A DNA stretch of 64,000 nucleotides from Erwinia rhapontici (GCF_012271765.1 NZ_VRKO01000010.1:876884-940883); one strand, 5' to 3'; positions 27,247 through 37,199 are shown, counted from the first letter of the stretch. Program-made: numbers and translations. Notes: generated from the letters alone by a model not told the origin.

Positions 27247-28287
27247 TTAGCTGGTTTTGACGCGGAAGGTCATTGTGGCGCGCTTCTCAATCATCCAGTA
27301 AATCAGATAACCGACAACGGCAGACGCCACGCTGAGGATCACCATCGCCAGATACATCGTGGCGGTACTGGGGGTGGGTAACAGCACATGCAGCACTTTC
27401 TGCAGTGCGCCCATAAACAGACGGTGGCAGAGATAGATAGAGTAAGAAGCCAGGCCAATGCCGGTGACGACACGCGTAAAGTGGGTCTGACGTTGCGAGG
27501 CGAATTCCATCCCGGTGAGCATAAAGAAACTGAGCGACAGCAGCAGTAACTGGGGATAGCCTTGCAACCACAGCGTCGATACCGCCAGTAATCCAGTAAT
27601 CACGGCAAGAGATAAAACATTATGGGCATAACGTTGACTGAATCGTTTTTGCAGCATAAAACAGACAATGCCGCTGAGGAAATAAAGCATGATCTCATCG
27701 GTATAGAACTGGAAATAGGGCCGCTGTGAATCGCCGAATGATCCGATCGCAATGAAGGCGAAAATAGTGATGAAAATAAACCACATTCCACTGCGGCGAT
27801 TGAATAACATACCAATCGCAAATACCAGATAGAACAGCATTTCATAACACAATGTCCAGCCTACTGATAATACCGGTGTCAGTGTGTCCAGTTCTTTAAT
27901 ATATACAGAGGGAATAAACAGCAAGGAGAGAATATCATCCAGCGGCGTTAATACCGTCGACGGGAACCAACCCGGATTAATGACCCAGGCCACAATCGTC
28001 AGCAGGGTGAACAGATAGTACATTGGCAAAATACGCACGAGACGTTTTTTGACAAACAACCCCATCTTGCCCTTACCAAAGTCCTCCCAGTGCACGCAGG
28101 CCATCAGGTAACCGCTGATCATAAAGAACAGGTATACGCCGAGTTTCCCCACGGCGCCGCCGTAACCAAACAGACCGGAAAAATAAGCCGGACTCAGTTT
28201 GGCAGAAAAACTTTCAGCATGACAAACGACTACCAGCATACAGGCAATGGCCCGTAGATAAGTAATCGACAGGATATTTGTTTTCAC
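27247..28287 (-). CDS. Acyltransferase family 3 (OafA/YrhL-like) membrane protein
   Basis: About 346 residues with ten hydrophobic helices. The N-terminus has YLRAIACMLVVVCHAES with the family's arginine and catalytic-type His, followed by VYLFFMISGYLM and VKKRLVRILPMYYLF. Such enzymes transfer acyl groups (often O-acetyl) to surface glycans at the inner membrane. The GTG at 28287 is preferred because GAGGGGG lies eight bases upstream; an ATG 16 codons earlier has no such site. It stands alone and is AT-richer than its neighbours, so it may be a late acquisition. The acceptor is unknown. Confidence 0.85.
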   Translation of the reverse strand: MKTNILSITYLRAIACMLVVVCHAESFSAKLSPAYFSGLFGYGGAVGKLGVYLFFMISGYLMACVHWEDFGKGKMGLFVKKRLVRILPMYYLFTLLTIVAWVINPGWFPSTVLTPLDDILSLLFIPSVYIKELDTLTPVLSVGWTLCYEMLFYLVFAIGMLFNRRSGMWFIFITIFAFIAIGSFGDSQRPYFQFYTDEIMLYFLSGIVCFMLQKRFSQRYAHNVLSLAVITGLLAVSTLWLQGYPQLLLLSLSFFMLTGMEFASQRQTHFTRVVTGIGLASYSIYLCHRLFMGALQKVLHVLLPTPSTATMYLAMVILSVASAVVGYLIYWMIEKRATMTFRVKTS

Positions 28288-28763
28288 CGACAACCCCCTC
28301 GGATTTTTAAATTTCCAGGAACCACTCAATAGCAAGGATGTAAAATTTAATCTTCTTAAATAAAATTAAGGCAAAAGAGGGCTAATAACAGCCAATTCTA
28401 TAAGTCTGCTATGGAGGAACGATTCCCTGGTGTTATTGCGCAACCGCATATCATCTCGGATCATGGCGATCTGACAGGCTACGGCGAATAAACTTTACTC
28501 CAACAGGGAGATGAATTCCAAAGGTAAACTATTGTCAGGAAGTATTTAGGAATAACTCGCAGGGTGGCGGAATAAACTCATTAGCCTGGTATGACTAATT
28601 TATCAGTTTATTTGATGTTTTCTCGCCGAAATGGCGATTATTATCTTTCTGATTTATAACGATAACCTTACATAAAGCTATCGGTTACCATTGGAAACAT
28701 TATCAGAAAGTTGAAATTATTCAGACAAATTTTGTGACAAGTAAGCTTTGCTAATCATTGGCC
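28288..28763. other. Gene-free AT-rich stretch
   Basis: 476 bases between the acyltransferase start and the 3' end of the sigma-54 regulator. It must hold the acyltransferase promoter, but no convincing site, hairpin, repeat or small open frame with a ribosome-binding site was recognised. Confidence 0.6.
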
Positions 28764-30653
28764 TTATCCACGCCACACGGCATCACGTACATGCACCGCT
28801 TTCGGCAGTAACCCCAGCGCAAAGAAACGGTCAGCAATCGCCTGCTGGGCGCGGATCACCGACAAATCCATGCGGCGGGTTTGATGGCTGCGGCGCTGTA
28901 AAGCATGTGACACCGCCTGCGGGGAGAGGCCGAGCTCAGCAGAGAGCAGGGCGGCCGCCTCCGGGCGATGGGCATCAATGTAGCTGCCAGTTTGTACCAG
29001 CGCCGCCAGCAGCTGATGCAACAAATCTGCGGAGTGGGCGGCAAAATCGCGATGCGCCAGATAGAACTGATGGTTGTTCACCCGTCCGCGTCCATCGGCA
29101 ATCACGCGCAGCTGACCGCTCAGTTCCGCATCGCTCAGCAGCGGGTCCCACATCATCCAGGCATCCACGGCATGATGATCGCTGGGGGTCAGAGGATATT
29201 TGGGCGGTGCGTACAGCACACGGACATCATTCAATGTCATACCCGCTTCATCCAGCATCTGCACCAGCAGGTAATGCACATTAGACCCTTTATTCACCGC
29301 AATGCGCTTACCGCGCAGATCGGCAATCGTCTGGATTGGGCTGTCCGGTGTCACCAGCAGGGCGACGCTCTGCGGTGCCGCGGGTTCCCAGGCAACGTAC
29401 AGCAGCGGGCTGTTGCCCGCCTGGGCAAAAACAGGCGGCACTTCACCCGTGGTACCAAAGTCAATTTCGCGATTATCCAGCGCATGTAACAGCTGCGGCC
29501 CGGCGGGAAACTCGCTCCACAGCACGCTGATCCCCCGCTGGGTAAATTCAGCTTCCAGGCTCTGGCGCGCTTTCAGGATGCCGAGATTGCCAAACTTCTG
29601 ATAGCCGATACGCAGTTCACGATCCTGGTGGCCCTGGCGTGAGGCATCGTGCCGTGCTGTGCTGACCAGGCTACGGCGGGCTTTAATCAGGCCAAGATGG
29701 CCTAAGTGAGTGCGCAGGGTATTACGGCTGATCCCCAGTAACGCAGCGGCCTGAAGCTGATTTTCGCCGCTCAGTTCAAACGCATTACGCACCAGCGCAT
29801 CCAGTACCCGTTGATACAAGGGGCCGCCATCGCCCTGTAACTGCTGGCGCAGAAACGTATCCAGCGCCTGTTCGCTGACGGGGTGCGGTTCGAGTCTTTC
29901 GGTGTTCAGCCGGAGCTGATGCGGCGAGATAATCGACTCTTTACTCAGTAGTACGGCGTTATGCAGGGTATTTTCCAGCTCACGCACATTGCCAGGCCAG
30001 GCATAGTCCATCAACGTGGCGATGCTCTCTTCACTCAGCCGCAGCTGCGGACGCCCCAGACGGCGGGCATACAGCGTCAGAAAGTGGTCGGCCAGCAGGG
30101 GAATATCTTCGCGTCGCTGACGCAGCGGGGGCAACGTCACCGCTGCCACATTAAGACGATAAAACAGGTCTTCACGGAAACGGCGCTCGCGAATGGCATG
30201 GGCAAGGTCGACATGCGTGGCAGCAATCACCCGAACGTTGACCTTCACCGGGCGGCGTGAACCCACGCGCGTGACCTCCCGCTCCTGCAAAACACGCAGC
30301 AGTTTGACCTGCAACGGCAGGCTCAGCTCACCGATCTCATCCAGCAACAGCGTGCCGCCCTCAGCCGCTTCAAACCAGCCCTGATGACGTTCAGTCGCCC
30401 CGGTAAATGCCCCTTTCTCATGGCCGAACAGTTCCGACTCCGCCAGGCTCTCGGTCAACGCCCCGCAGTTCACCGCCACAAAGGGCTGTGACTGACGCAG
30501 GCTGTGATGGTGCAGATAGCGCGCCACCACTTCTTTGCCGGTGCCAGTTTCACCAACAATCAGCACCGTGGCGTCGGTGGGTGCCAGCCGATCCAGTACG
30601 CTTTGAAACGCAATGGAGGCGGGATCAATCAGTAACGGGCCGGGATGCGACAT
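28764..30653 (-). CDS. Sigma-54 activator fused to an SsuA-like binding domain
   Basis: 629 residues. Residues 1-245 are a sigma-54 AAA+ domain with Walker A GETGTGKE (34-41), the GAFTGA loop (81-86) and Walker B LLLDEIGE (105-106). A Fis-type helix-turn-helix follows at about 297-322. This front part resembles SfnR, which lacks a sensor domain. Residues 346-629 are a type-2 periplasmic-binding fold, starting [15 protein letters not shown] and homologous to the SsuA encoded at 43452 (shared EFPAGPQ, GKR(I/V)A(V/L)NKGS, VDAW). No signal peptide precedes it, so it should sense a sulfonate-like ligand in the cytoplasm, which is inference. The start follows AGGA at eight bases. It is divergent from the organosulfur operon. 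Confidence 0.9.
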   Translation of the reverse strand: MSHPGPLLIDPASIAFQSVLDRLAPTDATVLIVGETGTGKEVVARYLHHHSLRQSQPFVAVNCGALTESLAESELFGHEKGAFTGATERHQGWFEAAEGGTLLLDEIGELSLPLQVKLLRVLQEREVTRVGSRRPVKVNVRVIAATHVDLAHAIRERRFREDLFYRLNVAAVTLPPLRQRREDIPLLADHFLTLYARRLGRPQLRLSEESIATLMDYAWPGNVRELENTLHNAVLLSKESIISPHQLRLNTERLEPHPVSEQALDTFLRQQLQGDGGPLYQRVLDALVRNAFELSGENQLQAAALLGISRNTLRTHLGHLGLIKARRSLVSTARHDASRQGHQDRELRIGYQKFGNLGILKARQSLEAEFTQRGISVLWSEFPAGPQLLHALDNREIDFGTTGEVPPVFAQAGNSPLLYVAWEPAAPQSVALLVTPDSPIQTIADLRGKRIAVNKGSNVHYLLVQMLDEAGMTLNDVRVLYAPPKYPLTPSDHHAVDAWMMWDPLLSDAELSGQLRVIADGRGRVNNHQFYLAHRDFAAHSADLLHQLLAALVQTGSYIDAHRPEAAALLSAELGLSPQAVSHALQRRSHQTRRMDLSVIRAQQAIADRFFALGLLPKAVHVRDAVWRG

Positions 30654-30729
30654 GCTGTATTCCTGACGAGAGAAGAGAGGAAAAGAGTATCCTGGCGCGC
30701 CATCCGGGGCGAGGGGGTAACCGGCATGA

Positions 30730-30779
30730 TTGCTGCAAATGCAACAGACTTCCGTCAGTGACTGCTGCATTTGCAGCAG
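30730..30779. promoter_or_regulatory. Paired palindromic upstream activating sites
   Basis: Two related 18-bp palindromes, TTGCTGCAAATGCAACAG (30730-30747) and CTGCTGCATTTGCAGCAG (30762-30779), have centres 32 bp apart, about three helical turns. They lie 65-115 bases upstream of a -24/-12 promoter and in front of the sigma-54 regulator gene, the usual place for activator sites. The second is a perfect palindrome. They could also mediate autoregulation. Confidence 0.75.
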
Positions 30780-30842
30780 AGAAAGCCGGTTTTTATCAAC
30801 GGCAATGCGATGATAAATAACGATTTTTACACCGATAACAGT

Positions 30843-30858
30843 TGGCACACTTCCTGCT
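30843..30858 (+). promoter_or_regulatory. Sigma-54 promoter of the organosulfur operon
   Basis: TGGCAC-5-CTGCT fits the consensus TGGCAC-5-TTGCT with one change. The invariant GG (30844-30845) and GC (30856-30857) are ten bases apart as required. Transcription would start near 30869, about 60 bases before the first gene. Together with the activator and its sites this explains sulfur-starvation control. Confidence 0.88.
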
Positions 30859-30927
30859 AATGGTTTTATAACCAAAGCGTAACTTTGTATCGAATAAATT
30901 CAGATATAGTTATATAGGAAACAGATA

Positions 30928-32100
30928 ATGAGCGAGTCAGCGCAGGACAATATCAACGTATTTTGGTTTCTCCCGACCCACGGAGACGGCCGCTATCTCG
31001 GCACCACCGAAGGCGGGCGTCCCGTCGACCTGCCGTATCTGCAACAGGTGGCGCTGGCCGCCGACAACCTCGGCTATTACGGCGTGCTGATCCCGACCGG
31101 AAAAAGCTGTGAAGACTCCTGGCTGGTCGCTGCTGCGCTGGCACCGATCACCAAACGACTGCGCTACCTGGTTGCAGTGCGTCCAGGCCTGCAACCACCC
31201 AGCCTTGCCGCACGAATGGCCGCCACGCTGGACCGACTGTCCGAGGGGCGCTTGCTGATCAACGTGGTGACCGGGGGGGATCCGGTTGAGAATAAAGGTG
31301 ACGGCATCTTCCTCAGCCATGCGGACCGCTACCAGGTGACGCGCGAATTCCTTGAAGTCTATTCACGCCTGCTGAAGGGTGAAAAGGTCGATTTCCACGG
31401 CGACCATATTCGCGTGGAAGGGGCGGAGATCCTGTTCCCGCCCGTGCAGGAAGATGGTCCGCCGCTCTACTTTGGGGGATCTTCCGATGAGGCGATTGAT
31501 GTTGCCGCCAGCCAGATCGATACCTACCTCACATGGGGTGAGCCCGTGGCGCAGGTGGCTGAAAAGCTGGCGGTAGTACGGAAACGTGCAGAAGAGCGAG
31601 GCCGCCAGTTGAGCTACGGCATCCGTCTGCACGTCATTGTGCGGGAAACGGAAGAAGAGGCCTGGGCTGCCGCTGACCGTCTGATTTCTCATCTGGATGA
31701 AGACACCATCGCTGCGGCTCAAAAGATTTTTGCCCGTATGGACTCCACCGGCCAGGCCCGCATGAGTGCGCTGCACAGCGGTTCGCGTGATGACTTAGTG
31801 ATTGGCCCAAACCTGTGGGCCGGTGTTGGCCTGGTCCGTGGCGGTGCAGGCACGGCGCTGGTGGGCAGTCCGCAGCAGGTGGCGGACCGCATCCGCGAAT
31901 ATCAGGCGCTGGGCATTGAGAACTTTATTCTGTCGGGCTATCCGCATCTGGAAGAAGCCCACCGTTTTGCCGAACTGGTGATGCCGCTGCTGCCACTGGC
32001 ATCGAATGCGGAAAAACGTCAGCGTACGGTCAATACCGGTCCATTTGGTGAAACGATCGGCGGCGACCGCCGTCCGGCGAAAAACAGCAGCGCCAGCTGA
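30928..32100 (+). CDS. ssuD: FMNH2-dependent alkanesulfonate monooxygenase
   Basis: A 390-residue bacterial-luciferase-like enzyme that uses FMNH2 and O2 to split alkanesulfonates into aldehyde and sulfite. The SsuD signature is present: [42 protein letters not shown], and YLTWGEP, with the C-terminal SGYPHLEEA. It is slightly longer than E. coli SsuD (381) because of a polar tail. No flavin reductase is encoded in the operon, so FMNH2 must come from elsewhere. It is the first gene after the sigma-54 promoter; AGGAAAC precedes its ATG. Confidence 0.94.
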   Translation: MSESAQDNINVFWFLPTHGDGRYLGTTEGGRPVDLPYLQQVALAADNLGYYGVLIPTGKSCEDSWLVAAALAPITKRLRYLVAVRPGLQPPSLAARMAATLDRLSEGRLLINVVTGGDPVENKGDGIFLSHADRYQVTREFLEVYSRLLKGEKVDFHGDHIRVEGAEILFPPVQEDGPPLYFGGSSDEAIDVAASQIDTYLTWGEPVAQVAEKLAVVRKRAEERGRQLSYGIRLHVIVRETEEEAWAAADRLISHLDEDTIAAAQKIFARMDSTGQARMSALHSGSRDDLVIGPNLWAGVGLVRGGAGTALVGSPQQVADRIREYQALGIENFILSGYPHLEEAHRFAELVMPLLPLASNAEKRQRTVNTGPFGETIGGDRRPAKNSSAS

Positions 32101-32110
32101 GGAGAGAACG

Positions 32111-33202
32111 ATGAGTCATCAACCAATACAGTTTGCTTACTGGGTGCCTAACGTTTCTGGCGGGCTGGTGATCAGTAACATTCCCCAGCGTACTGGCTGG
32201 GATTTTGACTATAACCGCAAGCTGGCACAAATCGCGGAAAAAGCCGGTTTTGACTATGCGCTGACCCAGATACGTTTTACGGCCGGATACGGTGCAGATA
32301 ATCAGCATGAGTCGGTCAGCTTCTCGCAGGCATTGCTCGGCGCGACTGAAAAACTGAAAGTCATCGCCGCCTTGCTGCCCGGACCGTGGAATCCCACGCT
32401 GGCTGCGAAACAAATTGCGACGATCAGTCATCTGTCGAATGCGCGTATTGCCGTGAATGTGGTCAGCGGCTGGTTTCGTGGGGAGTTCAAGGCGATTGGT
32501 GAGCCGTGGCTGGATCATGAAGAGCGCTATCTGCGTTCAGAAGAGTTTATTCGCTGCCTGCGTGGTATCTGGCAACAGGATGTCTTCAACTTTTCCGGCG
32601 ATTTCTATCGCTATCGCGACTATTCGATGAAGCCAAAACCGCTCGATCCATTGCCGGAAATATTCCAGGGAGGGAGTTCACGCGCCGCCCGGGATATGGC
32701 AGCACGGGTATCTGACTGGTACTTCACCAACGGCAACAGCGTGGAAGGCATCCGCCAGCAGGTAGACGATATTCGCCAGAAAGCGGAACAGAACCAGCAT
32801 CAGGTCAAAATCGGTGTTAACGGTTTCGTCATCGCCCGCGATACAGAGCAGGAAGCCCAGCAGGCGCTACAGGCGATCCTCGACCATGCCAACCCGGATG
32901 CGGTAAAAGGCTTCCAGCATGAGGTCAAAAATGCGGGTAGCGCTTCACCCGAAGGCGAAGGTAACTGGGCGAAATCGACGCTGGAAGATCTGGTGCAGTA
33001 TAACGATGGCTTCAAAACCAACCTGATCGGCACGCCGTTGCAGATTGCTCAACGTATCATCGCGCTGAAAGAGGCCGGGGTCAGTCTGATGTTGCTGGGG
33101 TTTCTGCATTTTCAGGAAGAGGTCGAATTCTTTGGCCGCGAGGTGATTCCTCTGGTGCGTGAGCTGGAACGTCAACAGCAGCGAGAGCACAGTCATGGCT
33201 GA
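32111..33202 (+). CDS. sfnG: Dimethylsulfone monooxygenase
   Basis: A 363-residue luciferase-fold flavin monooxygenase matching SfnG, which converts dimethylsulfone to methanesulfinate with FMNH2. Signature segments are FAYWVPNVSGGLVIS, DYALTQIRFTAGYGA, NVVSGWFRGEF and GFLHFQEEVEFFGREV. The ATG at 32111 follows GGAGAG; an open frame extending back into ssuD is not used. With SsuD it gives a route from dimethylsulfone to sulfite if methanesulfinate is oxidised to methanesulfonate. It overlaps the next gene by eight bases. Confidence 0.93.
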   Translation: MSHQPIQFAYWVPNVSGGLVISNIPQRTGWDFDYNRKLAQIAEKAGFDYALTQIRFTAGYGADNQHESVSFSQALLGATEKLKVIAALLPGPWNPTLAAKQIATISHLSNARIAVNVVSGWFRGEFKAIGEPWLDHEERYLRSEEFIRCLRGIWQQDVFNFSGDFYRYRDYSMKPKPLDPLPEIFQGGSSRAARDMAARVSDWYFTNGNSVEGIRQQVDDIRQKAEQNQHQVKIGVNGFVIARDTEQEAQQALQAILDHANPDAVKGFQHEVKNAGSASPEGEGNWAKSTLEDLVQYNDGFKTNLIGTPLQIAQRIIALKEAGVSLMLLGFLHFQEEVEFFGREVIPLVRELERQQQREHSHG

Positions 33203-34586
33203 GCGTCATATCGTTATCGTCGGCGGCGGCTTTACCGGCACCGCAGTGGCCATCCATCTGGCAAGGCTCGGTGACGCCGGGCTGATGGTAACGGTGGTGG
33301 AGCCGCGTTCACAGCTGGCACGCGGAGTGGCCTATGGTACCCGCGATCCGGCGCACCGCATTAATGTCCCCGCTGACCGCATGCAGCTTTCGGGGGCGGA
33401 ACAGGGGGATTTTGATCGCTGGTTCCGCGCCTCACCGGCTTACCAGACGGACCCGGACGCACGCTGGCACGATGGCAAGGTTTATCCACAGCGCGGTCAG
33501 TTTGGCGCGTATATCGCCGAACAGTTTGCCCGCGCACAGCTGCACTCTCCGGTCAAACTGCACCATCTCTGTGACCGGGGGGTGGCGCTGGAGCAGGGAA
33601 CGCTGCGTACCGCGTTGGGTAAAAAGCTTCAGGCCGATGATGTGGTACTGGCGATCAGTCATCCGCCTCCGGCGCTGCCGCGTGCGGTGGCACTGGCGCT
33701 GGAAGGGCATCCGGGGCTGATTGCCGATCCCTGGCGTCATGATGCGCTGACCACGATTGCCCCTGATGAACGGGTCGCCATTATGGGCAGTGGCCTGAGT
33801 ATGTCGGATGTGGTGGCAACGTTACACCGTCACGGACATCGCGGGCCGATTGTGGCGTTTTCGCGCCGGGGGCTGCTGCCTCGCCCGAACCTCAGTGGCC
33901 CGTTTGAACCGCGTCCACTGGACTACCAGCAGCCGCAACACGCCTCGGCGCGCGCGTGGCTGCACCGTATTCGCCAGGAAGTGGCTGCTGCCGCTCTGCA
34001 GCAACTGCCGTGGCAGCTGGTTCTCGATGATATTCGCGTTAACGGACAGCGCCTGTGGCAGCAACTGTCCCTCAATGAACAACGCCGGTTCCTGCGGCAT
34101 CTGCGCCCGTGGTGGGATGTGCATCGCTATCGCATTGCGCCACAGGTCAGCGCGGTACTGGAACAGCTGCAGCAGCGCGGCCAGTTAACGGTTCAGGCTG
34201 CGCGTCTGGCAGCGGTTACCGCAGCAGGTGCCGACATCACCCTGCGGCTGCAACCGCGCAGCGGTGAAGCGCAGAGCCTGAACGTGGATCGGCTGATTAT
34301 CACCACCGGACCTGCGCACGGCGGGCTACTGCAAAGCGATGTGTTGCTGCATCAGCTGGCCGCGACGGGCGTAATACAGGCCGATCCGCTGGCGCTGGGG
34401 ATCCAGGTTAATGCGCGTTCGCAAACGGAACGTGCTGACGGTAGCGCCAATCCACATCTTTATGTTGCCGGCCCGGCGGCGCGCGCCCGCTTCGGTGAAC
34501 TAATGGGGTTGCCGCAGGTGGCAGAACATGCGGAAAGCGTTGCCCGGCAGCTGCTGGGGCTGGATGCGGAGCGATGTCCCGTCTGA
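33195..34586 (+). CDS. FAD/NAD(P)-binding protein of the sulfur operon
   Basis: 463 residues with an N-terminal Rossmann FAD motif (HIVIVGGGFTGTAVAIHLARLG), an RINVPADRM segment, and a second glycine-rich motif AIMGSGLSMSDVVATL near residue 200. It belongs to the FAD/NAD(P)-binding family (pfam13454-like) whose members often sit beside SfnG genes. It might reduce flavin or oxidise a sulfur compound; neither is shown. The ATG at 33195 overlaps the sfnG stop, which implies coupled translation. An ERIC element follows. Confidence 0.82.
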   Translation: MAERHIVIVGGGFTGTAVAIHLARLGDAGLMVTVVEPRSQLARGVAYGTRDPAHRINVPADRMQLSGAEQGDFDRWFRASPAYQTDPDARWHDGKVYPQRGQFGAYIAEQFARAQLHSPVKLHHLCDRGVALEQGTLRTALGKKLQADDVVLAISHPPPALPRAVALALEGHPGLIADPWRHDALTTIAPDERVAIMGSGLSMSDVVATLHRHGHRGPIVAFSRRGLLPRPNLSGPFEPRPLDYQQPQHASARAWLHRIRQEVAAAALQQLPWQLVLDDIRVNGQRLWQQLSLNEQRRFLRHLRPWWDVHRYRIAPQVSAVLEQLQQRGQLTVQAARLAAVTAAGADITLRLQPRSGEAQSLNVDRLIITTGPAHGGLLQSDVLLHQLAATGVIQADPLALGIQVNARSQTERADGSANPHLYVAGPAARARFGELMGLPQVAEHAESVARQLLGLDAERCPV

Positions 34587-34611
34587 CGCGTTAACTCACC
34601 GAAAAAAATAA

Positions 34612-34748
34612 CCTAAATAATTCGAGACCCTAAATAATTCGAGCTGAAGGAAGGCGGCAAGCCCGAGAGTCCCCAGGAGCATAGATAACTATGTGACTGG
34701 GGTGATCGGGCGCAGCCAACGCACCTGCAGCTTGAAGTATGACGGGTG
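34612..34748 (+). repeat. ERIC element inside the organosulfur operon
   Basis: The core GAGTCCCCAGGAGCATAGAT, followed by AACTATGTGACTGGGGTG, matches the ERIC (intergenic repeat unit) core. The flanks AGGAAGGCGGCAAG and CGCAGCCAACGCACCTGCAG complete the roughly 127-bp palindrome. Its left end, CCTAAATAATTCGAG, is present twice (34612-34626 and 34629-34643). It lies in the only sizeable gap of the operon, 30 bases before the ribosome-binding site of the next gene. Confidence 0.93.
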
Positions 34749-34779
34749 TCGGCTGTCTGGAATCTGGAGTGTGCTATCT

Positions 34780-36189
34780 ATGTCTCAACAACGTGAAATT
34801 CGCCTGAATGCCTTTGATATGAACTGTGTCGGTCACCAGTCGCCGGGCCTGTGGGCGCACCCGCGTGACCGCTCCTGGCAGTACAAAGATTTAAGCTACT
34901 GGACCGATCTGGCGCGTCTGCTGGAGCGCGGCAAGTTCGATGGTCTGTTTATTGCGGATGTGCTGGGGGTTTACGACGTGTTGAACGGCGATAACCAGGC
35001 CGCGATTCGTAATGCCACCCAGGTGCCGGTCAACGATCCGCTGGCGCTGATCACCCCGATGGCGCTGGTGACCGAACATCTCGGGTTTGGCCTCACTGCC
35101 TCGCTGTCGTTTGAACATCCGTATCCGTTTGCCCGCCGTATCTCAACGCTCGATCACCTGACCAAAGGGCGCATTGGCTGGAACATCGTTACCTCCTATC
35201 TGGAGAGCGGGGCACGCAACATCGGCCATCAGTCGCAGACCGATCACGATGCCCGCTATGACTATGCCGATGAATATCTTCAGGTGATCTACAAACTGCT
35301 GGAAGGGAGCTGGGAAGAGGGAGCAATCCTGCGCGATCGTGAGCGCCGCATCTTCAGCGATCCGAACAAAATTCATCCAATTAACCATCAGGGCACCTTC
35401 TTCCAGGTGCCGGGCATCCACCTGTGTGAGCCTTCGCCTCAGCGCACCCCAGTGCTGTATCAGGCCGGTGCGTCCAGCCGTGGCAAACAGTTTGCTGCCG
35501 AACATGCTGAATGCGTGTTTGTCGCCGCACCGTCTAAAGTGCTGCTGAAGAAAACCGTGGCGGATATTCGCCGCCGCGCAGCCGAAGCCGGACGCGACCC
35601 GCGCAGCATCCTGATTTTCAACCTGCAAACGGTGATCGTCGATGAGACGGACCAGGCGGCACAGGCCAAATGGCAGGAGTACAAAAGCTACGTCAGTTAC
35701 GAGGGCGCGCTGGCGCTGATCTCCGGCTGGACGGGCATCGATTTCGGCCAGTATCAGCCTGACCAGGTGCTAAAACACCTGCACACCAATGCGATTCAGT
35801 CAGCTGTAGAAACCTTCTTTACCGCCGACCCTGATCGCCAGTGGACGGTGCAGGCGCTGGCGGACTGGGTGGGCATTGGCGGCTTTGGTCCGTTGCTGGT
35901 CGGCAGTGCGCAAACGGTGGCCGATGAGCTGCAAAGCTGGGTGGAAGAAACGGATGTTGACGGATTTAACCTCGCGTATGCGGTAACGCATGAAACCTTC
36001 AGCGATGTGGTGGAACACCTGATCCCGGAACTGCAAAAACGTGGCGTGTACAAGAAAGAGTACCAGCCCGGCACCCTGCGCGAAAAACTCTTTCACCAGG
36101 GCGCTCGTCTGGCCGAACCACATCCGGGCGCGGGCTACCGCCGGGAATCACAGACTGCGGTCGTGGCAGAAGATGAGGTCACTCCATGA
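34780..36189 (+). CDS. LLM-class FMN-dependent monooxygenase (NtaA/SnaA/DszA family)
   Basis: A 469-residue flavin monooxygenase of the NtaA/SnaA/DszA/SoxA group: IRLNAFDMNCVGHQSPGLW at the start, FDGLFIADVLGVYD, GRIGWNIVTSYLESGARN, PVLYQAGASSRGKQFAA and a C-terminal DGFNLAYAVTHE. Relatives open sulfones, aminocarboxylates or other small molecules with reduced FMN. The ATG at 34780 is preceded by GGAG at ten bases. It overlaps the ABC ATPase gene by four bases (ATGA), so it probably acts on what that importer brings in. Confidence 0.9.
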   Translation: MSQQREIRLNAFDMNCVGHQSPGLWAHPRDRSWQYKDLSYWTDLARLLERGKFDGLFIADVLGVYDVLNGDNQAAIRNATQVPVNDPLALITPMALVTEHLGFGLTASLSFEHPYPFARRISTLDHLTKGRIGWNIVTSYLESGARNIGHQSQTDHDARYDYADEYLQVIYKLLEGSWEEGAILRDRERRIFSDPNKIHPINHQGTFFQVPGIHLCEPSPQRTPVLYQAGASSRGKQFAAEHAECVFVAAPSKVLLKKTVADIRRRAAEAGRDPRSILIFNLQTVIVDETDQAAQAKWQEYKSYVSYEGALALISGWTGIDFGQYQPDQVLKHLHTNAIQSAVETFFTADPDRQWTVQALADWVGIGGFGPLLVGSAQTVADELQSWVEETDVDGFNLAYAVTHETFSDVVEHLIPELQKRGVYKKEYQPGTLREKLFHQGARLAEPHPGAGYRRESQTAVVAEDEVTP

Positions 36190-37199
36190 TTGAAATCGAC
36201 GGCCTGCGTAAACACTACACGGCGGCAGGGGGCCGCACGGTTGAAGTGCTGAAAGGCATTTCACTGACGGTGCCCGCCGCGTCGATCACGGCAGTGGTTG
36301 GCCCGAGCGGTGCCGGGAAGTCGACGCTGGCAAAGTGCATCAGCCTGCTGGAGCGGCCCAGCTCCGGCAGTATCCGGGTCAACGGCGAAGATCTCTCTCG
36401 CCTGTCCGGTGTCGCGCTGCGGCGTGAACGGCGTGCCATTGGCACCGTCTTTCAGTCGTCCGCGCTGCTGCAACGCAAAACCGCCTGGGAAAACGTCGCG
36501 CTGCCGCTGGAGTGGCTGGGTGTGGTGCCTGGGGAAATCAAACGCCACGTTGGTCAGCTGCTGGACAGCGTGGGGTTGTCGGACAAAGCGGGGTACTACC
36601 CGGCTCAGCTCTCCGGCGGTCAGCGTCAACGCGTCGGTATTGCCCGCGCCCTGGCGCTGAAACCCTCCGTATTGCTGGCCGATGAAGCGACCTCCGGGCT
36701 GGACCCACAGGCCACCGATGCCATTCTGCTGTTGCTGAAACAACTTCGTCAGCAGTTTGGGTTGTCGATCATCCTGATTACCCACGAGATGGACGTGGTG
36801 CGCAGCACCGCCGATGCCGTGGCAGAAATCCGCGACGGTCAACTGGTGCAGCAGGGGCCATTACAGCAGCTGCTCAGCACCCCGGATTCGGCGCTGGCCG
36901 CACAGCTGTTCCCGCTGCGTCCGGTTACCGCCAGCGGTGACCTGCTGCTGCGTCTGACCTGCGCACCGCCACTGGCCACCGACTGGATCAGCCGGCTCAG
37001 CGTGCAGCACAACGTGCAGGTTGATCTGCTGGCGGCGCATGTGGAAGAGGTGGCGGGGCAACTCGCCGGACGGATGCAGATTGCGGTGCGTTTTAACCAG
37101 CGCCCGCTGTCACCTGAGGCGCTAATTACCGCTCTGGCACAGCTGGGTATGAAGGCACAAATCATCGAGGCGCGCCCGCGCTTGCAGGAGGCCGGATGA
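36186..37199 (+). CDS. MetN-like ABC transporter ATPase
   Basis: A 337-residue ATPase: Walker A GPSGAGKST, Q-loop FQSSALL, signature LSGGQRQRV, Walker B VLLADEATSGLD, switch THEMD. After residue 245 there is a C-terminal regulatory-type domain like the NIL/ACT domain of MetN. MetN powers methionine import and is inhibited through this domain. In this operon the substrate is more likely an organosulfur compound than methionine itself, which is inference. It overlaps both neighbours by four bases. Confidence 0.92.
   Translation: MIEIDGLRKHYTAAGGRTVEVLKGISLTVPAASITAVVGPSGAGKSTLAKCISLLERPSSGSIRVNGEDLSRLSGVALRRERRAIGTVFQSSALLQRKTAWENVALPLEWLGVVPGEIKRHVGQLLDSVGLSDKAGYYPAQLSGGQRQRVGIARALALKPSVLLADEATSGLDPQATDAILLLLKQLRQQFGLSIILITHEMDVVRSTADAVAEIRDGQLVQQGPLQQLLSTPDSALAAQLFPLRPVTASGDLLLRLTCAPPLATDWISRLSVQHNVQVDLLAAHVEEVAGQLAGRMQIAVRFNQRPLSPEALITALAQLGMKAQIIEARPRLQEAG

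Noticed and set aside
30654-30875. N-terminal extension of the sigma-54 regulator
   Set aside because: It would overlap the activator palindromes and the sigma-54 promoter. The inner ATG has a good ribosome-binding site and matches SfnR-type N-termini.
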